A stretch of 64,000 nt of DNA from Luteimonas mephitis DSM 12574 (lineage in GTDB: Bacteria; Pseudomonadota; Gammaproteobacteria; Xanthomonadales; Xanthomonadaceae), in the NCBI RefSeq assembly GCF_000422305.1, contig NZ_AULN01000019.1, forward strand, positions 1 through 64,000, read 5' to 3'. Below are positions 1-7,004 of the stretch, piece after piece. Made by a program: the position numbers and the translations under genes. The stretch's first letter is position 1, and each line of letters begins with the position of its first letter. The notes below the pieces were generated by a model that made no database searches, had not been told where the DNA came from, and saw only the letters and a list, made by a program, of their open reading frames with translations.

Positions 1-35
1 GTCTGCCAGCGGGCGCGTTGGTTCCTCGGCCGGCG

Positions 36-96
36 GCCTAACAGTTCAATCAAGCCGAACCCGCTTCGCGGGTCGGCTTATTTCAAGGTGTTAGGC
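36..96 (+). repeat. attC site 1
   Basis: Starts GCCTAAC and ends GTTAGGC, with the nested palindrome AAGCCGAACC / GGGTCGGCTT around a CGCTTCGCG tip. It closes a cassette that begins before the window. Confidence 0.85.
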
Positions 97-103
97 CTCA
101 GCC

Positions 104-355
104 ATGACAGACCCAGAGTGGACAACCAGACGCAAGACCATCGCGCACTTGATTCGTGAACTCCAATCATTCGAGGACCAGAATATGGAGGTCCGGATTT
201 CGTTGGATCACGGGGCAACTTCTTATCCAATCTCCCTGGTTGGGAAGTACAACAACAACTATGCGGTTTTGAGCAACCAGCAGTTTGATCCAACACCCAT
301 CCACCACCAAATACTCCCACCCAATATGCGCGGGTCAGATGGCAATGATTTATAG
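104..355 (+). CDS. Integron cassette protein, unknown function (83 aa)
   Basis: Small hydrophilic protein starting at an ATG seven bases after the preceding attC core, the usual position for a cassette gene. The N-terminal third is charged (TRRK, RELQSFEDQN) and the rest is polar with no membrane segment. No catalytic motif or known family was recognised. The gene fills most of the cassette, which runs from 91 to the attC at 379. Reality of the gene is inferred from its position, length and lack of a competing frame. Confidence 0.6.
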   Translation: MTDPEWTTRRKTIAHLIRELQSFEDQNMEVRISLDHGATSYPISLVGKYNNNYAVLSNQQFDPTPIHHQILPPNMRGSDGNDL

Positions 356-378
356 CGTGGGGATGGCTGCTGACTGTG

Positions 379-490
379 GCCTAACATTGCGTTCAAGCCG
401 AAATTGCATCGCTACGCCGTCAACATGGCAGAAAGAGCTTGCCATGTTGCCAGCTACGCGCTGCAATTCGGCTTAACTTGAGCGTTATGC
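379..490 (+). repeat. attC site 2 (long form)
   Basis: Begins GCCTAAC (complement of its own cassette start TTAGGC) and ends GTTATGC. At about 112 bp it is nearly twice the length of the other sites. The inner arms AAGCCGAAATTGCA and TGCAATTCGGCTT flank an extended stem-loop containing CATGGCAG / CTTGCCATG. Confidence 0.8.
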
Positions 491-766
491 GGCCAAGAAG
501 CTCGCTTCGGTAAGTGCTTTTCTGTGTGGTTCGCTACGTCGGGTGCATCGCTAGTTGTGTGGCAAGGCTTCTCTGCGAGTCAACAGTTTTGCAAGCGATC
601 CGGCACCGATTGCCCTGCCGTCGGGTGGCGCCCTACCTTCCCTGGTCAGCGCTTCAGCAATCTCAGTAAAGCCCGCGGATCGAGTCGCAGGATGGCGCCC
701 TGAGATTCGGGCTTTCGGGCCGCAAGAGCAGGCTCGTTGTGGCCACGGCAGTTTGGTACAGTCGCC
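491..766 (+). other. Cassette 3, no convincing gene
   Basis: Cassette from 485 to the attC at 767. Its cores match exactly (TTATGC / GCATAAC), so it is a true cassette. The only open frame (555-776, 73 codons) runs into the attC stem, has no ribosome site and has no recognisable family. It may be a non-coding or promoter-bearing cassette. Confidence 0.5.
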
Positions 767-826
767 GCATAACTAGTCATTCAAGCCGAACCCGCTTCGC
801 GGGTCGGCTTAATTCCGGTGTTATGC
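767..826 (+). repeat. attC site 3
   Basis: GCATAAC to GTTATGC, 60 bp, with the standard AAGCCGAACC / GGGTCGGCTT inner palindrome. Confidence 0.85.
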
Positions 827-1263
827 ACACGAATCAAACGCCACTGAGCTCCTACAACCGCTTCGCCAAGGCGGCGATACTGACGGGAGTGCCGTTCTTC
901 TTTCTGATGGGCGCGATGTCTCTCTGGCTGTTGGCAACAGACCAAAATGGTTTCGCTGCAAGAAGCATCTTCACCGGGATGGCCCTATTCTTTCTCGGTC
1001 TCGGCGCATTCGGCACCAGACTTATCCCGCACATTCACTCGTCTGTAGCGGCCAGCGCAGACGGATTGCATGTCTTCGACAAACACCTTGCTGAGACATT
1101 CCATCCTTGGAGCGACATCTCACACTTCAAAGATCGGCCTGTTCTGCAAGTTCTTGACTTCTATGACACAACCGGCAAGCGTGTTCTAAGCGTGGACTAC
1201 TACATATCCAATTTTGGCCAGTTCTATGAGCAGGTTGCCCAGAGCGCATCAGCCGGTGCATAA
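823..1263 (+). CDS. Integron cassette membrane protein (146 aa)
   Basis: The ATG at 823 lies inside the GTTATGC core of attC 3, so translation would start two bases after the recombination point. The frame stays open upstream to 739, but that part is attC sequence. Two hydrophobic helices at about residues 16-40 and 45-65 are followed by a soluble C-terminal domain of about 75 residues that would face one side of the membrane. The layout resembles small PH-like or DUF-type membrane proteins, but no family is certain. The stop codon is within attC 4, as is common in tight cassettes. Confidence 0.7.
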   Translation: MHTNQTPLSSYNRFAKAAILTGVPFFFLMGAMSLWLLATDQNGFAARSIFTGMALFFLGLGAFGTRLIPHIHSSVAASADGLHVFDKHLAETFHPWSDISHFKDRPVLQVLDFYDTTGKRVLSVDYYISNFGQFYEQVAQSASAGA

Positions 1264-1317
1264 CAATTCATTCAAGCCGAACCCGCTTCGCGGGTCGGCT
1301 TAATTCAGGCGTTAGAC
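1258..1317 (+). repeat. attC site 4
   Basis: GCATAAC to GTTAGAC, 60 bp, standard inner palindrome. The 5' core overlaps the stop codon of the preceding gene. Confidence 0.85.
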
Positions 1318-1335
1318 AGCGCTGAGAGATCCTTG

Positions 1336-1800
1336 ATGACTGAACTAGATCTGTCAAAACTCCAGCGCATCGCTCAGCATCTCCCTCCAGGAGATGACCT
1401 AACGCTGATCACCCTAAAAGGTCACCTGCTAGTTGAGGAGCAACTGGAAGATCTAATCCTCAGTCACTGCAAGAACCCATCCGCCTTAGATGGGGACATT
1501 GGATTCTCCGTTAAACTCAAGTTCGCTCGCGCGCTCACCGGCGTAGAGGAGATAGCACTTGCTTGGGTCGCTTGCCAAAAACTCAATTCACTTCGGAATG
1601 CTTTGGCCCACAAACTAGAGCACCCTGAGGCCCAGAAACGACTTGTAGCGTTCCTTTCAACCCTTGATGACCCTAGTACCAATTGGAAGCGTACGGGATC
1701 GGATGCCGATGATCTTAGAAGAGCACTTCTTTTTCTGCTCGGCGCCCTTCAAGGCATCGAAAAGCCCGTTCCACTTAAAGGTCTTGGAATCGCTGTCTAA
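1336..1800 (+). CDS. HEPN-like cassette protein (154 aa)
   Basis: All-helical, soluble protein. Seen: LLVEEQLEDLIL around residues 31-42 and the segment SLRNALAHKL with R87 and H92, an R-N-x3-H arrangement that fits the Rx4-6H active site of HEPN ribonucleases. HEPN proteins are often toxins or defence nucleases acting on RNA. Here no separate nucleotidyltransferase or antitoxin gene is in the cassette, so toxin function is only an inference; some HEPN-like proteins are merely structural. The ATG at 1336 is chosen over a TTG one codon earlier. The stop lies inside attC 5. Confidence 0.65.
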   Translation: MTELDLSKLQRIAQHLPPGDDLTLITLKGHLLVEEQLEDLILSHCKNPSALDGDIGFSVKLKFARALTGVEEIALAWVACQKLNSLRNALAHKLEHPEAQKRLVAFLSTLDDPSTNWKRTGSDADDLRRALLFLLGALQGIEKPVPLKGLGIAV

Positions 1801-1854
1801 CAATTCATTCAAGCCGACGCCGCTTCGCGGCGCGGCTTAACTCAGGTGTTAGGT
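1795..1854 (+). repeat. attC site 5
   Basis: GTCTAAC to GTTAGGT, 60 bp. The inner stem carries paired changes relative to its neighbours (GACGCCGCTTCGCGGCGC), so the structure is kept while the sequence drifts. Confidence 0.85.
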
Positions 1855-1871
1855 GGCATGGGAGATCTCTG

Positions 1872-2273
1872 GTGAAAGCAATCATTCCATGGGTTCGCAC
1901 CATCATCTCTTTCCCGCTCGGGATGGCGGCGATCATGCTGTTCCACTCTGGAGCCCTCCTAATCTTCCCCTCCGCTTACGGAGAACTGGATAATGATCTT
2001 ATACGCTCTCTCTCACTCACACTGACTTTCGCAGCCGGGGTGTTCGGCAGCGTCATCGTCGGCGTAGTTGCTGGACACCGCATTTGGCTGCACATGGCAT
2101 TATTTTTTGCCATCGCTCTAGTGATTGATGTAAGCGCTATTAATGGTGAACTTGCCGCCCAGCCTCTATGGTTCAAGGCGCTTGTCATCGCCACCTTGCC
2201 AGTTCAAATGTGGCTTGGCGCGCGCCTCGTTTTACTTATCCATCCAAAGGGCAATTTGTCCGCTGCCATCTAA
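1872..2273 (+). CDS. Integron cassette multi-pass membrane protein (133 aa)
   Basis: GTG start 18 bases after the cassette boundary. Four hydrophobic helices are visible (about residues 7-33, 46-70, 72-90 and 100-125), with short polar loops. No family recognised. The stop codon sits inside the 5' core of attC 6. Confidence 0.65.
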   Translation: MKAIIPWVRTIISFPLGMAAIMLFHSGALLIFPSAYGELDNDLIRSLSLTLTFAAGVFGSVIVGVVAGHRIWLHMALFFAIALVIDVSAINGELAAQPLWFKALVIATLPVQMWLGARLVLLIHPKGNLSAAI

Positions 2274-2327
2274 CAAGTCATTCAAGCCGAAGCCACTTCG
2301 TGGCTCGGCTTAATTCCGGTGTTAGGC
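2268..2327 (+). repeat. attC site 6
   Basis: ATCTAAC to GTTAGGC, 60 bp. The 5' core differs by one base from the complement of its cassette start (TTAGGT predicts ACCTAAC). The change gives a G-T wobble in the folded site. Confidence 0.82.
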
Positions 2328-2560
2328 CGCTCGGGCGAGCGCAATGCTTGTGCTAGTCCGCGCCATTGATAGTTCCCGGCGCAAGCCTGTCGCTCCAGCC
2401 AGGAGCGCAGTCAGCTCACTCTCGATGGTTCACGGCACAAGCCGCTGGCTCACGGACAGGGCGGCCGTTCACCACTCCAGATCGCGCGCGGCGCAAGCGC
2501 GTCCTCCGGCTGGATTTGTCGTAAAGTCTGCCAGCGGGCGCGTTGGTTCCTCGACCGGCG
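2328..2560 (+). other. Cassette 7, no convincing gene
   Basis: Terminal cassette between attC 6 and the truncated attC 7. The open frame at 2344-2604 is arginine- and serine-rich and runs through the attC, which suggests chance. Repeated GGCGCAAGCC-like phrases occur every 60-70 bases. The last 35 bases before the attC are the same as the first 35 bases of the window apart from one base. Confidence 0.5.
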
Positions 2561-2599
2561 GCCTAACAGTTCAATCAAGCCGAACCCGCTTCGCGGGTC
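2526..2599 (+). repeat. Truncated attC 7 and direct repeat of window positions 1-74
   Basis: 2526-2599 matches 1-74 with a single difference (TCGACC versus TCGGCC). It contains the GCCTAAC core at 2561-2567 and the first arm and tip of the attC hairpin, then breaks off after GCGGGTC. The second arm and the GTTRRRY core are absent, so the array cannot be extended here by normal recombination. The 115 bases that follow, up to 2714, show no gene or repeat. Confidence 0.8.
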
Positions 2600-2714
2600 T
2601 GTAATGACCCAGCACTTTCTGCTCAGGTCAGGCCGTTAATGCAGGGGTGTCTTCATGCGCAGCGTCTGGCATGCGTGCTGCATTGCTTCGCCGTTGTGAT
2701 CCGTGCCGCCCGCT

Positions 2715-3389
2715 TCAGTCCTGGGAGCGATTGGTCGGAGCAGCCGCCTTCGTCGCGGAGTCGGCGATACGCCACAGGTAGAGGCTGGCGTATGTCCGAT
2801 AAGGGCTCCAGCATTCGCCGCGTTCCTGCAGCTCCTTCGGCGTTGGCATGACCTCGTGCCGGTCGACCACTTGTGCTCCCTTGCGAATGCCGAGGTCGTC
2901 GACAGGCAGCACGTCGGCTCGGCCGAGGCGGAACATCAGCATCATCTCCACGGTCCAACGGCCAATTCCGCGAATCGGCACGAGTGCGGCGACGATGTCC
3001 TCTTCCGGCATCGTGGACATCCTGCGCAGATCGGGGATCTCGCCACGCGACTCGCGCAGGGCCAGGTCGCGCAGTGCGCGTGTCTTGTTGCCGGACACGC
3101 CACAGCTGCGAAGACCCGCGTCATCGATCTGGCCGAGGGTATCGCAGTGGAAGCGGTCGCTGCCGATCGCGGCTTCAACACGGCCGACGATGGTGGCGGC
3201 TGCCTTTCCGCTGAGCTGCTGGAAGAGGATTGCGCGCGCGAGCGCATCGACCGGATCGAACGTCTTGCGCCAGCGCGGGTCCGGTGCGATCGGCCCGATG
3301 CGCTTCATCCACGCGCCAAGCTTGCGGTCACGCCGCGCCAGGTGCTCGGTTGCAGCCTGCGTATCGAATCCCCGCTTGTATCGCGGCAT
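2715..3389 (-). CDS. alkA: DNA-3-methyladenine glycosylase II (HhH-GPD family)
   Basis: Base-excision repair enzyme that removes alkylated purines. The 224-residue protein has the helix-hairpin-helix VPIRGIGRWTVEMM at about 138-151 followed by LPVDDLGIRKG, where D164/D165 contains the catalytic aspartate of the family. LSGKAAATI (about 59-67) is the first conserved helix. The start at 3389 (MPRYKRG) is chosen because the longer frame to 3671 reads through the neighbouring DUF423 gene. It lacks the N-terminal TBP-like domain of E. coli AlkA and so resembles the short AlkA/Mag type. It lies four bases downstream of the DUF423 gene, probably co-transcribed. Confidence 0.88.
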   Translation of the reverse strand: MPRYKRGFDTQAATEHLARRDRKLGAWMKRIGPIAPDPRWRKTFDPVDALARAILFQQLSGKAAATIVGRVEAAIGSDRFHCDTLGQIDDAGLRSCGVSGNKTRALRDLALRESRGEIPDLRRMSTMPEEDIVAALVPIRGIGRWTVEMMLMFRLGRADVLPVDDLGIRKGAQVVDRHEVMPTPKELQERGECWSPYRTYASLYLWRIADSATKAAAPTNRSQD

Positions 3390-3393
3390 CGCG

Positions 3394-3771
3394 CTATCTC
3401 CGAAGTGCGTCCATGGCCCAGGCCAGCCAGGCCACGATGAGCAGCGATCCGCCAAACGGCGCGGTGCGCGCCGGCACGCCCGCGACATGCGCGACCAAGA
3501 CACCCCCGGAGAACAACAGCGTGCCCAGCACCATGGCGGCGAGCGCAATGATGGCAAGCCTGCGTCGCGCCAGGCGCGACAGTGCCGCCAGGGCCAAGCC
3601 GTGGCCGAAGGCGATCGCGGCGGCGGCCTGCAACGATGCCTGCCCTGCCCCGCTCGCTGCGTGGGCGGCATATGCCGACAACGCCACGGAAGCGGCGGCC
3701 ATCACTCCGCCTGCAAAGGTGAGCCAGCGGTGCGCCGCCATGGAGCCCGGCGCGGCTTCAGAATCGATCAT
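3394..3771 (-). CDS. DUF423 family inner-membrane protein
   Basis: A 125-residue protein with four predicted membrane helices (about 17-40, 43-62, 66-90 and 98-118). The signature YAAHAASGAGQASLQAAAA followed by FGHGLAL is typical of DUF423 (E. coli YgdD-like) proteins. The function of the family is unknown. The ATG at 3771 (MIDSEAAPG) is preferred; an upstream start at 3792 would add seven residues. Just upstream of the glycosylase gene on the same strand. Confidence 0.82.
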   Translation of the reverse strand: MIDSEAAPGSMAAHRWLTFAGGVMAAASVALSAYAAHAASGAGQASLQAAAAIAFGHGLALAALSRLARRRLAIIALAAMVLGTLLFSGGVLVAHVAGVPARTAPFGGSLLIVAWLAWAMDALRR

Positions 3772-3842
3772 GCAATCCCCGGAATGCAGCACGCCGCATC
3801 ACGGGATGCGGCGTGCCGGATAACGCATGGTGCAAAGGCGGC

Positions 3843-5045
3843 TTACTTGAGGGTCCAGTAGACCTCGTACTCGCCTTCGGCAGTGAACGCCTTGTCGATG
3901 CCGTTCTTGTAGATCTCGTACGGGCGATCGGTGACCTCATAGCCCTGCGTCAGCGCCCAGGCGCGCAGCGCGTTGCGGACGTTGTCGAGTTCGGCCATGA
4001 ACCCGGTGTAGTAGGCCATTGCAGCACGGGTGGGCTTGGTCTGCACATACTCGACGGGCGCACCGGCGGGGATCTTGACGTCCAGCGGTTCGCCCGCAGC
4101 CGTCACCGGAGCCTGGGTGTCGACGGTGAACACCAGCTCGCCGTCCTTCGGCTTTTCCTCGTCCTTCTTCTCGTCGGCCTTGGCGGTCTTCTCGTCCTTG
4201 GCGTCGTCGTTCTTCTTGTCGCCTGAACCGGCCTTGCGCACCGGCTGGGCAATGTCGAAGGTGTAGTTCTCGCGCCCGAGCTCGGTGGAGATGATGCGCA
4301 TCGGGCCGGCAGCCACCAGTCCGTTGGCTTCCATCGTGCGCTTGATCCACTCCATGTTGGACTTCATCGAGTTCTTGATGGTCTCGTTGTTGCGCTCGAT
4401 CGAACCGGCCTTGACCACCAGCAGGTCCTCGGCCGGGCGCTGCACCTCGGCCATGCCGCGCATCTTGCTGCCCTTCACGGCGTAGTCCACGTTCGGAACG
4501 GTGGCCAGCATGTTGCTCAGGCGCGCGAGGCCCAGCTTCATGTCGTCACCGACGTGGCGGCCGACATAGAGACCCGCGTAGCGCCCCAGCAGGTTCCAGC
4601 CGTACTCGACGTCGTAGGTCTGGGTGATGGCGACGTTGCGCTTGACTGCGCCGCGGCCGGTGGGCGTGAGCTTGAACTCGGTGAACTTGTCGTGGCCGCG
4701 GCGCTGGTCATCGATCGCGATCTTGACGCTCTTGCCCGGGACCGATTCGACGATCTCCCAGCTGCCGTCGCCGACCTGCTTGACGTCGGATTCCCAGCTC
4801 AGCTTGGCGCCGACGCCGGAAGCCGGGCCGGAAAGCTCGAGCTTGGCTTCCGGAGCGCGCAGCACGAGGGGGTTCCAGTCCTTGAAGCGACGCAGGCTGT
4901 TGATCGTGTCGAACACGATCGTCATCTTGCGGTTGGTTTCGACGCTTTCGCTCAGGTGACGGCTGGACGGCAGGACGAGGCCCACGATCAGCATCAGGGC
5001 AATAACGATCGCGAACGAAATCAGGAACTCGATGAGACGGGTCAT
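3843..5045 (-). CDS. Membrane-anchored SRPBCC (polyketide cyclase-like) protein
   Basis: 400 residues. A single N-terminal membrane helix (about 5-26, LISFAIVIALMLIVGLVLP) is followed by a START/SRPBCC-like domain (about 30-190; DTINSLRRFKDWNP is a typical opening). Then come a second alpha/beta domain, a lysine/aspartate-rich linker (about 272-300, KKNDDAKDEK) and a C-terminal GyrI-like effector-binding fold (PYEIYKNGIDKAFTAEGEYEVYWTLK region). Such proteins bind hydrophobic ligands, but substrate and role are unknown. It stands alone, with about 70 bp to the DUF423 gene. Confidence 0.75.
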   Translation of the reverse strand: MTRLIEFLISFAIVIALMLIVGLVLPSSRHLSESVETNRKMTIVFDTINSLRRFKDWNPLVLRAPEAKLELSGPASGVGAKLSWESDVKQVGDGSWEIVESVPGKSVKIAIDDQRRGHDKFTEFKLTPTGRGAVKRNVAITQTYDVEYGWNLLGRYAGLYVGRHVGDDMKLGLARLSNMLATVPNVDYAVKGSKMRGMAEVQRPAEDLLVVKAGSIERNNETIKNSMKSNMEWIKRTMEANGLVAAGPMRIISTELGRENYTFDIAQPVRKAGSGDKKNDDAKDEKTAKADEKKDEEKPKDGELVFTVDTQAPVTAAGEPLDVKIPAGAPVEYVQTKPTRAAMAYYTGFMAELDNVRNALRAWALTQGYEVTDRPYEIYKNGIDKAFTAEGEYEVYWTLK

Positions 5046-5383
5046 TCAGGGTTCTCCAGGACCATTTCCGGCCGGGCCGGGCGCAGACGGGCAATCGTAG
5101 CAATTTGAACGGTCACGAGCGAGATCCTGCCGCGGAAAGATGTCGACGCGGCGTCCGGATGCGTCGCCGCGGCTCGTTGAACCTGCCTCGGCAGCGCCCA
5201 GCGTGCTCCTCGAACCCTTGAAGGACTCAATGCCGGCCTCTGCGGCATCGTCACGACCGATTATCGGCCTGGCTCGCCTGGTGCCGCGGAGGCGGCCTGG
5301 GCGCGACACGCCAGGCTCAAAGTCACCGGTGAATGGCAGCGGGCGAGTTCGCGGCTGAGGCGGCTCGCACGCGGCCCGCACGC
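5046..5383. other. Intergenic, nothing recognised
   Basis: About 340 bases between the SRPBCC gene start and the tandem array. It should hold the promoter of the SRPBCC gene. No gene, hairpin or repeat family was recognised. Confidence 0.5.
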
Positions 5384-6215
5384 CAGACCAACTGCAGCTC
5401 AAAGGCCTTGAGCACGATCCGGGTGCTGCGGTCGCGCACGCCGAGCCTGGACAGGGCGAGCGGCCATCGCTTGCGAGGCATCGCCTCGCATGGCCGCGAG
5501 CGCCCGCCGTGCTGCGTCGGGCCGGGCATCCTGCCGGTCAGACCAACTGCAGCTCGAAGGCCTTGAGCACGGCCCGGGTGCGGTCGCGCACGCCGAGCCT
5601 GGACAGGGCGAGCGGCCATCGCTTGCGAGGCATCGCCTCGCATGGCCGCGAGCGCCCGCCGTGCTGCGTCGGGCCGGGCATCCTGCCGGTCAGACCAACT
5701 GCAGCTCGAAGGCCTTGAGCACGGCCCGGGTGCGGTCGCGCACGCCGAGCCTGGACAGGGCGAGCGGCCATCACTTGCGAGGCATCGCCTCGCGTGGCCG
5801 CGAGCGCCCGCCGTGCTGCGCCGGGCCGGGCATCCTGCCGGTCAGACCAGCTGCAGCTCGAAGGCCTTGAGCACGGCTCTCGTGCGATCGCGGACGCCGA
5901 GCCTGGACAGGGCGAGCGGCCATCGCTTGCGAGGCATGACCTCGCATGGCCGCGAGCGCCCGCCGTGCTGCGGCGGGCCGGGCATCCTGTCGATCAGACC
6001 AACTGCAGCTCGAAGGCCTTGAGCACGGCCCGGGTGCGGTCGCGGACGCCGAGCCTGGACAAGGCGAGCGGCCGCTGCTTGAGCGCCACCGGCGCGCGCG
6101 GCCGCGAACGCCCGGCGCGCTGCGCCGGGCCGGGCATCCTGCCGGTCAGACCAGCTGCAGCTCGAAGGCCTTGAGCACGGCCCGGGTGCGATCGCGGACG
6201 CCGAGCTTGGACAGG
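5384..6215 (-). repeat. Tandem array of 152-bp units derived from the 3' end of the response regulator gene
   Basis: Units begin with CAGACCAACTGCAGCTC-like sequence at 5384, 5539, 5691, 5843 and 5995; the sixth, at 6147, is the true gene end. Spacing is 155 for the first and 152 for the rest. Read on the - strand, each unit repeats about 70 bp of the gene (the last 23 codons, ILSKLGVRDRTRAV to AFELQLV, and stop) plus about 82 bp of downstream sequence. The first unit has three extra bases. Most copies carry the perfect hairpin TGCGAGGC-ATC-GCCTCGCA, which is changed in the unit next to the gene. Since 152 is not a multiple of three, the copies cannot be read as one protein. Confidence 0.93.
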
Positions 6216-6787
6216 ATGTTCGACACGTGGTTCTTGATCGTGCCTTCCGCCACGCCCAGCGAATTGGCGATCTCCTTGTTGGAGAAACCGCTGGCCATCA
6301 GCCGCAGGATCTCGGTCTCGCGGTCGGTGAGCGGATCGGGCCGGTCGAGGCTGACGAAGTCGTTGCGCATGTGCTCCAGGCCCGACAGCAGGCGCTGGGT
6401 CACCGCCGGCTGCACCAGCGATCCGCCCCCGGAGACGGTGCGGATGGCGCCTACCAGCTGTTCCAGCGACACGTCCTTGAGCAGGTATCCCTTCGCGCCC
6501 GCCTTCAGGCCGGCCAGGACCAGCTGGTCGTCGTCGAAGGTGGTCAGGATGATGGTCGGCGGCAGCGCGTTCAGGTGGGCCAAGGCTTGCAGCGCCTCCA
6601 GGCCGGACATCACCGGCATGCGCATGTCCATCAGGACCACATCGGGCTTGACCTGGGGAACCAACTCGACCGCCTGCCGGCCGTCGGCGGCCTCGGCCAC
6701 CACCTCGATGCCATCGTCGAGCGCCAGCAGCGAGCGGATGCCTTGCCGCACCAGGGTTTGATCGTCCACCAGACAGACACGGATCAT
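6146..6787 (-). CDS. NarL/LuxR-family response regulator
   Basis: 213 residues: receiver domain 1-120 with D8/D9, phospho-acceptor D54 (VLMDMRMP) and K104 (YLLKDV), then a LuxR-type helix-turn-helix (about 147-205, LTDRETEILRLMASG ... TIKNHVSNILSKL). The start at 6787 (MIRVCLVDD) is chosen over one five codons upstream. Partner of the sensor kinase 217 bp upstream on the same strand, as in DesK/DesR or LiaS/LiaR systems; targets unknown. The 3' end has been duplicated in tandem downstream (5384-6147), which leaves this copy intact. Confidence 0.9.
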   Translation of the reverse strand: MIRVCLVDDQTLVRQGIRSLLALDDGIEVVAEAADGRQAVELVPQVKPDVVLMDMRMPVMSGLEALQALAHLNALPPTIILTTFDDDQLVLAGLKAGAKGYLLKDVSLEQLVGAIRTVSGGGSLVQPAVTQRLLSGLEHMRNDFVSLDRPDPLTDRETEILRLMASGFSNKEIANSLGVAEGTIKNHVSNILSKLGVRDRTRAVLKAFELQLV

Positions 6788-7004
6788 GGCGTTGTCTCCC
6801 AATCCTTCGAGTCAGGAAGGCCCGTGCATGACGGCGCCTCCGCGGTGCGGGATGCACCCTGTGCGGCCGCGCCGAAGATGCGCGCGAGGGCCGCTGCGGC
6901 CCGGGCGGGTGCCCGGGCCTCTATCATCATTGCGGCCGCGAGGCGCGGGACAGCCGCGGAACGGGCCGTCCCGGGCGTCGCGGCCGACGTCGGCGCGATC
7001 ATGT

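Larger units (their letters stand above)
1..2599 (+). mobile_element. Distal end of a chromosomal integron cassette array
   Basis: Seven attC-like sites separate short cassettes, all genes on the + strand. Most attC sites are about 60 bp with an inner palindrome of the type AAGCCGAACCCGCTTCGCGG and outer RYYYAAC / GTTRRRY cores. For cassettes 2 to 5 the first core (TTRRRY after the cut) is the exact complement of that cassette's own 5' attC core; cassette 6 differs by one base. This is the rule for integrase-built cassettes. No integrase gene lies in the window, so it is presumably upstream. The array ends at a truncated attC near 2599. The cassettes look less GC-rich than the flanking chromosome. 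Confidence 0.88.

Noticed and set aside
555..776. 73-codon frame in cassette 3
   Set aside because: Overlaps the attC core, lacks a ribosome site and shows no family; reported only as a possible non-coding cassette.
2344..2604. 86-codon frame in cassette 7
   Set aside because: Runs through the attC stem and is rich in arginine and serine without a recognisable fold.
5384..6215. CRISPR-like tandem repeats
   Set aside because: The units are 152 bp and carry coding sequence and hairpins; there are no short repeats with unique spacers.
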